The notes under the pieces are model-generated. The model saw only the letters and a program-made list of their open reading frames with translations, was not told the origin of the DNA and ran no database searches. Made by a program: the position numbers and the translations under genes. A DNA stretch of 11,148 nt, from positions 1 through 11,148 of the forward strand of contig CABQHF010000052.1 of the NCBI GenBank assembly GCA_902463905.1. Direction: 5' to 3'. Below, one piece after another: positions 1-6,208 of this stretch. Each line of letters begins with the position of its first letter. Positions within the stretch are counted from its first letter, which is position 1. Source of the DNA: an uncultured Faecalibacterium sp. (GTDB taxonomy: Bacteria > Bacillota > Clostridia > Oscillospirales > Ruminococcaceae).

Positions 1-550
1 CCCAGATGTTGCAGATAATGACCACGCCCAGCGCCACAAAGGCCAGCAGCCAGTTGGCTTGGCAGTTGGTGATGGCAGAAGGTGCCAGGATCAAACCGAT
101 GGAGATGATGATGGGGCCGGTGACCACCGGCGGGAAGAACTTCATGATGCGGCGGATGCCAAAGGTGGAGATGAGCAGGCTGGCCACCAGATACACCAGG
201 CCGGAGAAAGCGATGGCTGCACAGGCGTAAGGCAGCATCTTGGTGTTGGCCACGGTCAGGTTGCCGTCGGCATCAGCCAGCATGGGGGCCACGATGGAGA
301 AACCGCCCAGGTAGGCAAAGGAGGAGCCCAGGAAGGCCGGGACCTTCTTTTTGGTGATCAGATGGAACAGCAGCGTGCCCAGACCGGCACACAGCAGCGT
401 GGTGGAAACGCTCAGGCCGGTGAGCAGCGGCACCAGCACGGTGGCTCCGAACATGGCGAACATGTGCTGCACGCCCAGGATGAACATCCGGCCCGCACCC
501 AGCTGGCGCGCGTCGTAAATGCCCTTGGAGTAATCGATCTGTTTACTCAT
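1..550 (-). CDS. uraA: NCS2-family uracil/xanthine permease, N-terminal 183 residues (3' end off the window)
   Basis: The protein begins MSKQIDYSKGIYDARQLGAG and remains open to the window edge, so only about 183 of the roughly 430 residues usual for the family are present. Visible NCS2 hallmarks are GVQHMFAMFGATVLVPLLTG (residues 26-45), the substrate-site-like PAFLGSSFA (71-79), and PPVVTGPIIISIGL (140-153). Several hydrophobic segments alternate with short polar loops, as expected for an inner-membrane proton symporter that takes up uracil or a related nucleobase. The start is supported by AGGAGG 12 nt upstream (563-568 on the plus strand). A leader ORF overlaps this start by 8 nt, and a terminator lies just upstream, so expression is probably set by attenuation. 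Uracil is the more likely substrate from the motif wording and the pyrBI-like leader, but xanthine cannot be excluded from this fragment. Confidence 0.9.
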   Translation of the reverse strand, partial: MSKQIDYSKGIYDARQLGAGRMFILGVQHMFAMFGATVLVPLLTGLSVSTTLLCAGLGTLLFHLITKKKVPAFLGSSFAYLGGFSIVAPMLADADGNLTVANTKMLPYACAAIAFSGLVYLVASLLISTFGIRRIMKFFPPVVTGPIIISIGLILAPSAITNCQANWLLAFVALGVVIICNIW

Positions 551-686
551 GGATTTTGTATACCTCCTGCATCGACCCAAAAAAAGAGGCATTGCCGCGG
601 TGAACGGCAGTGCCTCCTGAATTGGGAACAATAATGACGCCCGGAAAAATGAAAACAGAACAGCGCAGTCGATGCATATTCGGCAT
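543..686 (-). CDS. Leader peptide of the permease gene, 47 codons, pyrL-like
   Basis: A 47-codon ORF starts with MPNMHRLRCS and ends in VYKIHE, with its stop 8 nt inside the permease gene. Its ATG (684-686) has a good ribosome binding site, AGGAG, 8 nt upstream (695-699). The ORF runs through a U-rich stretch (about 624-663 on the plus strand) and then straight through the terminator hairpin at 586-616, so a translating ribosome would disrupt that hairpin. The geometry matches the E. coli pyrBI leader, a 44-codon ORF reading through its attenuator, in which UTP-sensitive RNA polymerase pausing at U-rich sequence decides read-through. The peptide itself shows no domain and is unlikely to have a function as a protein. 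That it is translated is inferred from the RBS and layout only. Confidence 0.6.
   Translation of the reverse strand: MPNMHRLRCSVFIFPGVIIVPNSGGTAVHRGNASFFGSMQEVYKIHE
579..616 (-). terminator. Intrinsic terminator/attenuator in the permease leader
   Basis: On the minus strand GAGGCA-C-TGCCG pairs with CGGCA-A-TGCCTC around a 7-nt loop: an 11-bp stem with one C/A mismatch, followed at once by seven U residues (A tract at 579-585). It lies between promoter and gene, 29 nt before the permease ATG, so it must act as a regulated terminator rather than the end of an upstream gene. The leader ORF at 543-686 passes through it. Confidence 0.85.
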
Positions 687-720
687 ACCGCTCTCTCCTT
701 TCGTCCGGGTCTTCCAAACC

Positions 721-737
721 GCCGGAACCGTTCCGGC
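721..737 (-). repeat. GC-rich inverted repeat in the permease leader RNA
   Basis: GCCGGAAC, one central base, then GTTCCGGC: a perfect 17-bp inverted repeat. In the minus-strand RNA it can fold as a 7-bp stem (GCCGGAA/UUCCGGC) with a 3-nt CGG loop, about 35 nt before the leader-peptide start. Its role is unknown; it could protect the 5' end or be part of the attenuation switch. Confidence 0.6.
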
Positions 738-792
738 CAGAAGCCTGTCCGCCCGCACCCCAAACCGGGCCGCCGGGCAAGCTTTACTGGAT

Positions 793-821
793 AGTATAGC
801 AGATTTTTGCCTGCTCCGCAA
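793..821 (-). promoter_or_regulatory. Sigma-A type promoter for the permease transcript
   Basis: Minus strand TTGCGG (816-821) and TATACT (793-798) are separated by exactly 17 bp. Transcription would start near 786, giving a leader of about 235 nt before the permease start. It lies back to back with the plus-strand promoter at 840-868. Confidence 0.8.
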
Positions 822-839
822 CCTTTTTTGCCAATTTTC

Positions 840-868
840 TTGCATTCCGGTCCAAAGCGCACTATAAT
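840..868 (+). promoter_or_regulatory. Sigma-A type promoter for the cysteine desulfurase operon
   Basis: TTGCAT (840-845), a 17-bp spacer, then a perfect TATAAT (863-868). A second TATAAT follows at 881-886 without a good -35. The first pair predicts a leader of roughly 40 nt to the ATG at 916. Confidence 0.8.
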
Positions 869-915
869 ATTACCTACTATTATAATCTGTATACCGAACA
901 AGATCAGGAGGATCT

Positions 916-2043
916 ATGATCTATCTGGACTATTCTGCCAACACGCCGGTGGACGAGGCCGTGCTGGAACGCTTCTGTGCGGTGGAGCGCAGCTGCCCGG
1001 GCAACGCGAACTCCCGCCATCAGGCCGGTGCCGCCGCCAAAACCGCCATCGACGAGGCCACGCAGAGCATTGCCCGCAGCCTTAATGTGCAGCCGGCGGA
1101 GATCATTTATACATCCGGTGCCAGCGAGGCCAACAATTTTGCGCTGAAGAGCATCGCCCGGCTGGAGCGTCACCACGGCAAACACATCATTTCCACCCCG
1201 CTGGAGCACTCCTCGGTCAGCGGCTCGCTGACTGCCCTGCAGGAGCAGGGGTACGAGATCGACCTTGTGGACATCAAACAGGACGGCACGGTAGACCTTG
1301 CCCACCTGCGGGAGCTGCTGCGGCCGGACACCATTCTGGTGGCCGTCACCGCCGTGGACAGCGAACTGGGCGTGGTGCAGCCGGTGACTGAGATCGCCGC
1401 ACTTTTAAAGGACTATCCCCACTGCCACCTGCATGTAGACGCCACCCAAGCCGTGGGCAAACTGCCGCTTCCCTCTTTTGAGGGCATCGACACCCTGAGC
1501 CTGACCGCCCACAAATTCTACGGGCTGAACGGCATCGGTGTGCTGGTCAAGCGGCGGGGCCTCGCGCTGGAACCGCTCATCCACGGCGGCGAGAGCACCA
1601 CCATCTACCGCAGCGGCACCCCCACCGTGGCGCTGGCCTGCTCGCTGGCACTTGCACTGGACAAGGCCATGACCGAGCTGCCGGAGCGGGTGGAGCGGGT
1701 GCGCAGCCTGAACGCCCGCCTGCGCACCGAACTGGCAAACTACCCCAAAGTGCGCATCAACAGCCCAGAAGCCGCCGTGCCGCAGATTTTGAACCTGAGC
1801 GTGAAGGACGTAAAGGGCACCGTGTTCCAGCGGGAGCTGGACGCGCATGGCGTGTGCGTCTCGGTCAAGTCGGCCTGTTCGTCCGACGGCCTGCCCTCCC
1901 GGGCCGTGTTCGCCGTGAGCCGCGACCGCCGCAACGCTCTTTCCTCTTGGCGCATCAGCCTGAGCCACCGGACCACCGATGAGGAGATCACCGGATTTTT
2001 ACAGGCTTTCGATGCCTGCTACCGCACTCTGACCCAACCGTAA
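916..2043 (+). CDS. Cysteine desulfurase, class V aminotransferase fold (NifS/IscS-like)
   Basis: This 375-residue protein is a PLP-dependent cysteine desulfurase of the usual length, removing sulfur from L-cysteine and holding it as an enzyme persulfide. Motifs in order: MIYLDYSANTP at the N-terminus, TSGASEANN (66-74), LEHSS with His98 expected to stack on PLP, HVDATQAVGK with Asp175, LTAHKFYGLNG with the Schiff-base Lys200, and VKSACSS with the persulfide-forming Cys321. The start is fixed by AGGAGG at 906-911, 4 nt upstream. The next gene begins 13 nt after the stop and encodes a TtcA-like tRNA thiolation ATPase, which implies that this enzyme is at least partly a sulfur donor for tRNA modification. 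No scaffold gene (iscU or sufU) is adjacent, so it need not be the main Fe-S cluster desulfurase. Confidence 0.93.
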   Translation: MIYLDYSANTPVDEAVLERFCAVERSCPGNANSRHQAGAAAKTAIDEATQSIARSLNVQPAEIIYTSGASEANNFALKSIARLERHHGKHIISTPLEHSSVSGSLTALQEQGYEIDLVDIKQDGTVDLAHLRELLRPDTILVAVTAVDSELGVVQPVTEIAALLKDYPHCHLHVDATQAVGKLPLPSFEGIDTLSLTAHKFYGLNGIGVLVKRRGLALEPLIHGGESTTIYRSGTPTVALACSLALALDKAMTELPERVERVRSLNARLRTELANYPKVRINSPEAAVPQILNLSVKDVKGTVFQRELDAHGVCVSVKSACSSDGLPSRAVFAVSRDRRNALSSWRISLSHRTTDEEITGFLQAFDACYRTLTQP

Positions 2044-2056
2044 AACGAGGTAACCC

Positions 2057-2926
2057 ATGAAAAAGACTCTGGAACCCTATCAGCTGATCGAACGCAGCAT
2101 CATCAAAAAATATCGCAAAGAACTGTGGACCCCCTTCATCGTGGCGGTCAAGCGCTACGAGCTGGTGCAGGCCGGCGACCGCATTGCCGTGTGCATTTCC
2201 GGCGGCAAGGACTCCATGCTGATGGCCAAGCTCATGCAGGAGCTGCAGCGCCACAGCGACGTGCCCTTTGAGCTGGTGTTTCTGGTCATGGACCCCGGCT
2301 ACAACGAGATCAATCGCCAGAAGATCGAGTCCAACGCCGAGCTGCTGCACATCCCGGTGACCATTTTCGAGAGCAACATCTTTGCCGTGGCCAACAACAC
2401 CGACAAGAACCCCTGCTACCTCTGCGCCCGGATGCGCCGCGGCCACCTGTACAGCAAGGCCAAGGAGCTGGGCTGCAACAAGATCGCCCTGGGGCACCAC
2501 TTCAACGACGTCATCGAGACCACCGTCATGAGCATGTTCTACGGCTCCCAGCTGCAGGCCATGCCGCCCAAGCTGCACAGCACCAGCTTCCCCGGCATGA
2601 CCCTCATCCGGCCCATGTACTGCATCCATGAAGAGGATATTCTGGCCTGGAAGCGCTACAATGAGCTGGAGTTCATCCAGTGTGCCTGCCGCTTTACCGA
2701 GAACTGCACCATGTGCGACAACGGCGGCGGCGGTTCCAAGCGGCAGGAGGTCAAGACCCTGCTGCGCCGCCTCAAGCGCGACAACCCCAACATCGAGAAC
2801 AGCATCTTCCGCAGCATCCATGCGGTAGCACTGGACACCATGCCCGGCTACAAATCCGAGGGCGTGGAGCACAGCTTCCTGGAGCGGTTCAACGCCATGG
2901 AAGCCGCATTCGACGAGAACGAATAA
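2057..2926 (+). CDS. ttcA: TtcA-family PP-loop ATPase, tRNA 2-thiolation enzyme
   Basis: This 289-residue protein is an adenine-nucleotide alpha-hydrolase of the TtcA/TtuA group, which activates a tRNA base with ATP and inserts sulfur with help from an oxygen-sensitive [4Fe-4S] cluster. Visible are the PP-loop SGGKDS (48-53), the cluster-binding CYLCARMRRGHLY (Cys120 and Cys123), GHHFNDVIET (146-155), and a later CACRFTENCTMC segment (Cys209, 211, 217, 220) that should supply the third cluster ligand and has extra cysteines. In E. coli TtcA makes 2-thiocytidine 32 in tRNA; which position is modified here is inferred from the family. The ATG has GAGG about 6-7 nt upstream and lies 13 nt after the cysteine desulfurase stop, so the pair is one operon. 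A terminator follows. Confidence 0.88.
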   Translation: MKKTLEPYQLIERSIIKKYRKELWTPFIVAVKRYELVQAGDRIAVCISGGKDSMLMAKLMQELQRHSDVPFELVFLVMDPGYNEINRQKIESNAELLHIPVTIFESNIFAVANNTDKNPCYLCARMRRGHLYSKAKELGCNKIALGHHFNDVIETTVMSMFYGSQLQAMPPKLHSTSFPGMTLIRPMYCIHEEDILAWKRYNELEFIQCACRFTENCTMCDNGGGGSKRQEVKTLLRRLKRDNPNIENSIFRSIHAVALDTMPGYKSEGVEHSFLERFNAMEAAFDENE

Positions 2927-2943
2927 AGCTCTTTTCATAGAAA

Positions 2944-2983
2944 AACGGCACGGTGCATCGCTGCATCGTGCCGTTTGTTTTTT
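2944..2983. terminator. Bidirectional intrinsic terminator between convergent genes
   Basis: AACGGCACGGTGCA (2944-2957) pairs with TGCATCGTGCCGTT (2962-2975) across a 4-nt loop. There is one G-U wobble on the plus strand, and T-rich sequence follows (2974-2983). On the minus strand the stem is followed by TTTTT (2941-2945 as A on plus). It ends the plus-strand desulfurase/TtcA operon and, starting just past the stop at 2986, the minus-strand SCIFF operon. Confidence 0.9.
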
Positions 2984-2985
2984 GT

Positions 2986-4410
2986 TTATCTGCGCAGAAC
3001 TGAGACTTCCGTCACGCCATAGCGCTGCATCAATTCCAGTGCCGCCGGGGTGATCTCTTCCCCGCTTACCGCGATGGGGATGGCCGGCGGGCAGGACACC
3101 GTGGGCATCGCACAAATGCGGCCCAGCGCCTGCTGCACCGGGATGCGCTCCTGCGGGGCAAACACTGCCTGCCGGATGGTGCAATGGGCCCGCGCCTGCT
3201 GTGCCAGTGCCACGAATTCCCCAGCCAGCTCTTCCGGCTGTGGGAGCCCGCCCGCTGCGGGCAGGCCGTGCAGACACTGCCGGAGCACCGTGCGCAGGCG
3301 CGCGTAGTCCTGCGGTGAGTTGCAGGGGGTGAACATCAGCACCACATAACGCGGGTCGGCATATTCACACTCGAGCTGCCCGCCGCGCAAGGCATCCGCC
3401 AGCGCGGTGCCGGTCATGCCAAGGGCCGCAGCGTCCAGCGTCAGCTTCAGCGGTTCCCGACCCGGGCCATCCAGCACCAGCGGCACCGGGCAGCCCGCCG
3501 CCTGCGCCGCCGCGTTCAGTTCCCCGCGCAGAGCAGAAAGCCGAGAACAGCACCGCTGCAGCCCGGCGGGATAGCTTTCCGTCAACTGCCGGTTGCAGGC
3601 GTCCAGCGACTGCAGGATCAGGTAAGACGGGCTGGTGGAGCCGAACAGTGCCAGTGCACCGCGCACTGCAGCTTCCTCCTGTACCGGGGCGTTCTCCCCC
3701 AGATGCAGATATGCTCCGCCGGTGACCACCGGCAGGGTCTTGTGGGCCGAGTCGCAGCACATAGCCGCCCCCAGTGCAATGGGGTGCAGCGGCTCTCCGG
3801 GCAGAAAGCGCAGGTAGGCCCCGTGGGCGTTGTCCACCAGCAGCGGCACCCCAAAGGTGTCGCACACAGCCGACAAGGCCCGGATGTCCTGCATGCCGCC
3901 CAGATAATCCGGGCTGGTGACGTAGACCCCAAAGGGGGTACTCCCCTGCCCGGTCAGCTCCTGCAGCGCTGTTGTCAGCATCTGTGCGGAGATGGGGCAG
4001 CTGCACAGCGCCCCGGCATTCTCTGCCGCAGGCCAAAGCCACCGGATGTCGAAGTCCAGCAGCGCGGCAGCGTACAGCAGGGCTTTGTGCGCGTTCCGGG
4101 CCGCCAGCAGTACCGGACGTTTTCCGGTCCGGGGTGCGGCCTGCAGTGCCAGACACAGCATGGCCCGGATGCACTGGGACGAGCCCTCGGTGCTGTAATA
4201 GGTATGCTGCGTGCCGAACAGCCGGGTAGCGTTTGCTTCGCTTTGGGCAATGATGCCTTCCGGCTCGTACAGCTCGTCGGCGCCCCGGATCTCGGTCAGG
4301 TCCAGCGGCTCAAAGCCTAACAGGCTCTGGCCCTTGTGGCCGGGCATGTGCAGGCGGGAGGTGCCGGACTGTGCATAGCCGCGCACAAAATCCACGATGG
4401 GTGTGTCCAT
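2986..4410 (-). CDS. Orn/Lys/Arg decarboxylase-family PLP enzyme (YaaO-like)
   Basis: This 474-residue protein has the short Firmicute form of the fold-type I Orn/Lys/Arg decarboxylase family. Markers: SRLHMPGHKG (18-27), LTEIRGADELYEPEGII (38-54, matching the family's T-E-x-x-G-x-D-x-L and e-G-x-I pattern), STEGSS (73-78), RNAHKA (105-110, usually RNxHKS), LVDNAHGAYL (191-200), and DSAHKTLPVVTGGAYLH (220-236) with the PLP lysine Lys224. A smaller C-terminal domain follows. The family makes polyamines or cadaverine by amino-acid decarboxylation; the substrate cannot be told from sequence alone. Its ATG lies 2 nt after the SCIFF maturase stop with only a weak ribosome binding site, so translation is probably coupled to the maturase. 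Relatives in B. subtilis (yaaO) sit near tmk and yaaL. Confidence 0.85.
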   Translation of the reverse strand: MDTPIVDFVRGYAQSGTSRLHMPGHKGQSLLGFEPLDLTEIRGADELYEPEGIIAQSEANATRLFGTQHTYYSTEGSSQCIRAMLCLALQAAPRTGKRPVLLAARNAHKALLYAAALLDFDIRWLWPAAENAGALCSCPISAQMLTTALQELTGQGSTPFGVYVTSPDYLGGMQDIRALSAVCDTFGVPLLVDNAHGAYLRFLPGEPLHPIALGAAMCCDSAHKTLPVVTGGAYLHLGENAPVQEEAAVRGALALFGSTSPSYLILQSLDACNRQLTESYPAGLQRCCSRLSALRGELNAAAQAAGCPVPLVLDGPGREPLKLTLDAAALGMTGTALADALRGGQLECEYADPRYVVLMFTPCNSPQDYARLRTVLRQCLHGLPAAGGLPQPEELAGEFVALAQQARAHCTIRQAVFAPQERIPVQQALGRICAMPTVSCPPAIPIAVSGEEITPAALELMQRYGVTEVSVLRR

Positions 4411-4412
4411 GC

Positions 4413-5864
4413 TTATTCGCAGGCTTCGCCGTCTGCGCAGGCGTTGCAGGTGGAACCCAGCTCAATAGGCACCTCGATGCCCTGAGCAGCCAGTTCCTGG
4501 TTCTCCGCCACCTTGATCATGATGGCGCACTCCATGCGCTTCTTGAACAGCTCACAGCCGTACTCGTACACACCGGTAATGCTGCCGGTGGCATGATAAG
4601 AGTTGGCAGCGCAGCCGCCGGAGCAATACAGCTTGGCCCAGCAGTCCTTGCACTCCTTGCGGGCATAGGCGTTGCAGTGCTTGAACTCATCCCGCACGGC
4701 CGTGTTGGTGACGCCCTTCCAGATGTCGCCCATCAGGTACTTGGGGTCGCCCACGAACTGGTGGCAGGGGTACAGGTCGCCCCAGGGGGTCACGGCCATG
4801 TACTCGGTGCCAGAACCGCAGCCCGAAATGCGCTTGTAGATGCAGGGGCCGCCGGTCAGGTCGATCATGTAGTGGTAGAAGGTGAAGCCACGGCCCTCGC
4901 GGTCGCGCTTGATCATCTCCTTGGCCAGGATCTCGTACTGCTCCTTCAGGATGGGCAGATCTTCTGCGGTCAGGGCGCTGGGGTCACCGGGCTTGGACAC
5001 CACCGGCTCCATGCTCAGCTCGGTAAAGCCGAGGTCCGCCATGTGGAAGATGTCGTTGGTAAAGTCGGTGTTGTAGTGAGTGTAGGTGCCGCGCATGTAG
5101 TAGTTCTTGTCGCCGCGCTTCTTCACGAACTCCTGGAACTTGGGCACGATGGTGTCGTAACTGCCGCGGCCGGCATAGTCCTTGCGGAAGCGGTCGTTCA
5201 CTTCCTTGCGGCCATCCAGGCTCAGCACCACGTTGTGGCACTCCTTGTTGCAGAAGTCGATGACATCGTCGTCGATCAGCACACCGTTGGTGGTCATGGT
5301 AAAGCGGAAGTTCTTGTTGTGGATCTTCTCCTGCTCGCGGCAGTAGGCCACCAGCTTTTTGACCATGTCAAAGTTCATCAGGGGTTCGCCGCCAAAGAAG
5401 TCCACTTCCAGATTGCGGCGGGTGCCGCTGTTCTCGATGAGGAAATCCATGGCGCGCTTGCCCACCTCAAAGCTCATGAGCGCGCGGTCGCCGTGGTAGC
5501 GGCCCTGGGAGGCAAAGCAGTAGGAGCAGCTCAGGTTGCAGGTGTGCGCCACATGCAGGCACAGCGCCTTGACCACGGTGCTGCGGTTCTTGAAGTCGAA
5601 CGCCATGTTTTCGTAGACATCCGGGCTCCACAGCTTGCCGGCTTCCTTCAGGCTGGTCACGTCGTCGATGCACTGGCGCAGATCCTCTTCGGTGACGTCC
5701 GGGCGGCTGCCGTATTTGTCCATCATAGCCGAGACGATCTGGTCGGCAGTGTGATCCTGATACATGGCAATGACGTCATAGGCCACGTCATCCACCACAT
5801 GCACCGAACCGCTGCAGGTGTCCAGCACGATGTTATAACCGTTCAATTGATACTGATGTACCAT
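4413..5864 (-). CDS. SCIFF peptide maturase, radical SAM/SPASM thioether-forming enzyme (CteB-like)
   Basis: This 483-residue protein belongs to the family that installs thioether cross-links in SCIFF ranthipeptides. The N-terminal 90 residues, starting MVHQYQLNGYNIVLDTCSG, fit a peptide-recognition (RRE) domain. The radical SAM motif is CNLSCSYC (Cys109, 113, 116), followed by FFGGEPL (156-162) and TTNG (191-194). The C-terminal half holds a SPASM-type cysteine set for two auxiliary [4Fe-4S] clusters: Cys349, 367, 405, 408, 414, 418 and 437, including the CxxCW and CSGGC segments. The last 13 residues carry three more cysteines (473, 476, 482), which I do not recall as standard. The start has GGAG 6 nt upstream. 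It lies downstream of the SCIFF peptide gene, separated by a terminator hairpin, and no separate promoter is visible. Confidence 0.93.
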   Translation of the reverse strand: MVHQYQLNGYNIVLDTCSGSVHVVDDVAYDVIAMYQDHTADQIVSAMMDKYGSRPDVTEEDLRQCIDDVTSLKEAGKLWSPDVYENMAFDFKNRSTVVKALCLHVAHTCNLSCSYCFASQGRYHGDRALMSFEVGKRAMDFLIENSGTRRNLEVDFFGGEPLMNFDMVKKLVAYCREQEKIHNKNFRFTMTTNGVLIDDDVIDFCNKECHNVVLSLDGRKEVNDRFRKDYAGRGSYDTIVPKFQEFVKKRGDKNYYMRGTYTHYNTDFTNDIFHMADLGFTELSMEPVVSKPGDPSALTAEDLPILKEQYEILAKEMIKRDREGRGFTFYHYMIDLTGGPCIYKRISGCGSGTEYMAVTPWGDLYPCHQFVGDPKYLMGDIWKGVTNTAVRDEFKHCNAYARKECKDCWAKLYCSGGCAANSYHATGSITGVYEYGCELFKKRMECAIMIKVAENQELAAQGIEVPIELGSTCNACADGEACE

Positions 5865-5891
5865 GTTTTACTCCATTCCAGTTTGATACAC

Positions 5892-5920
5892 AAAAAAATG
5901 CCGCCCGGCAAAGGCGGCAT
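5892..5920 (-). terminator. Terminator hairpin between SCIFF peptide and maturase genes
   Basis: On the minus strand ATGCCGCC (5913-5920) pairs with GGCGGCAT (5898-5905) over a 7-nt loop and runs into T residues (A tract 5892-5898 on plus). It lies 14 nt after the peptide stop and 27 nt before the maturase start. With no internal promoter visible, maturase and decarboxylase expression would depend on partial read-through. Confidence 0.85.
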
Positions 5921-5934
5921 AGGGTTTGCAGAAA

Positions 5935-6081
5935 TTACTTGTTGCTGTTCTCGCACTGCTGGTTAGCCACGCCGCAGGAGGTCTTGCAAGCGGACTGGCA
6001 GGAAGTCTGGCACTCGCCGCAGCCGCCGGTCTTCACGCTCTTGGTCAGGTCACGAGTAGCAATCGTCTTAATACGTTCCAT
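5935..6081 (-). CDS. SCIFF ranthipeptide precursor (six cysteines in forty-five residues)
   Basis: This 48-residue peptide starts MERIKTIATRDLTKSVKTGG and has six cysteines at 21, 24, 28, 32, 36 and 43 in the SCIFF pattern CGECQTSCQSACKTSC, followed by GVANQQCENSNK. The first 20 residues act as the leader recognised by the maturase encoded downstream. Radical SAM chemistry is expected to join one or more Cys sulfurs to carbon atoms of acceptor residues in the core. The start is chosen because AGAGG lies 8 nt upstream of this ATG; a longer in-frame reading from 6141 has no such site and lacks family likeness. Oddity: position 37, where I recall Thr in the family (the acceptor in C. thermocellum CteA), is Gly here (codon GGC). 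No exporter or protease gene is adjacent. Confidence 0.92.
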   Translation of the reverse strand: MERIKTIATRDLTKSVKTGGCGECQTSCQSACKTSCGVANQQCENSNK

Positions 6082-6153
6082 AGTAGAAACCTCTCTAACT
6101 CTCAAAATTTCCTCATGCCGGGGGACTGCCCCACCATGCATTTATCTTGAACT

Positions 6154-6182
6154 AGGATAACACATCCGACGCCTTCTGTCAA
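6154..6182 (-). promoter_or_regulatory. Strong sigma-A promoter for the SCIFF operon
   Basis: Minus strand consensus TTGACA (6177-6182), 17-bp spacer, then TATCCT (6154-6159). The predicted start near 6147 gives a 5' UTR of about 65 nt containing a small GGGG-CAGT-CCCC hairpin (about 6120-6133). The promoter lies between the DUF2508 stop and the SCIFF start, so the peptide is transcribed independently of the upstream gene. Confidence 0.88.
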
Positions 6183-6208
6183 GATTTTTGTTCCGATAAA
6201 TCGCCCCG

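Noticed and set aside
59..634. Plus-strand open frame of 191 codons at the left edge
   Set aside because: It is antisense to the permease, whose minus-strand reading shows clear NCS2 motifs and membrane segments.
700..790. PyrR binding site or purine-type riboswitch in the permease leader
   Set aside because: I could not find the PyrR loop consensus or a conserved riboswitch core; only a GC-rich hairpin is visible.
1988..3277. Minus-strand open frame of 429 codons
   Set aside because: It is antisense to the TtcA-like gene and crosses the bidirectional terminator into the decarboxylase; low-complexity composition and no motifs.
3703..4320. Plus-strand open frame of 205 codons
   Set aside because: It is antisense to the decarboxylase-family gene, with compositional bias and no start context.
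4371..5966. Long plus-strand open frame of 531 codons
   Set aside because: It is antisense to the SCIFF maturase, is rich in Ala/Val/His repeats typical of reversed GC-rich codons, and has no RBS or family likeness.
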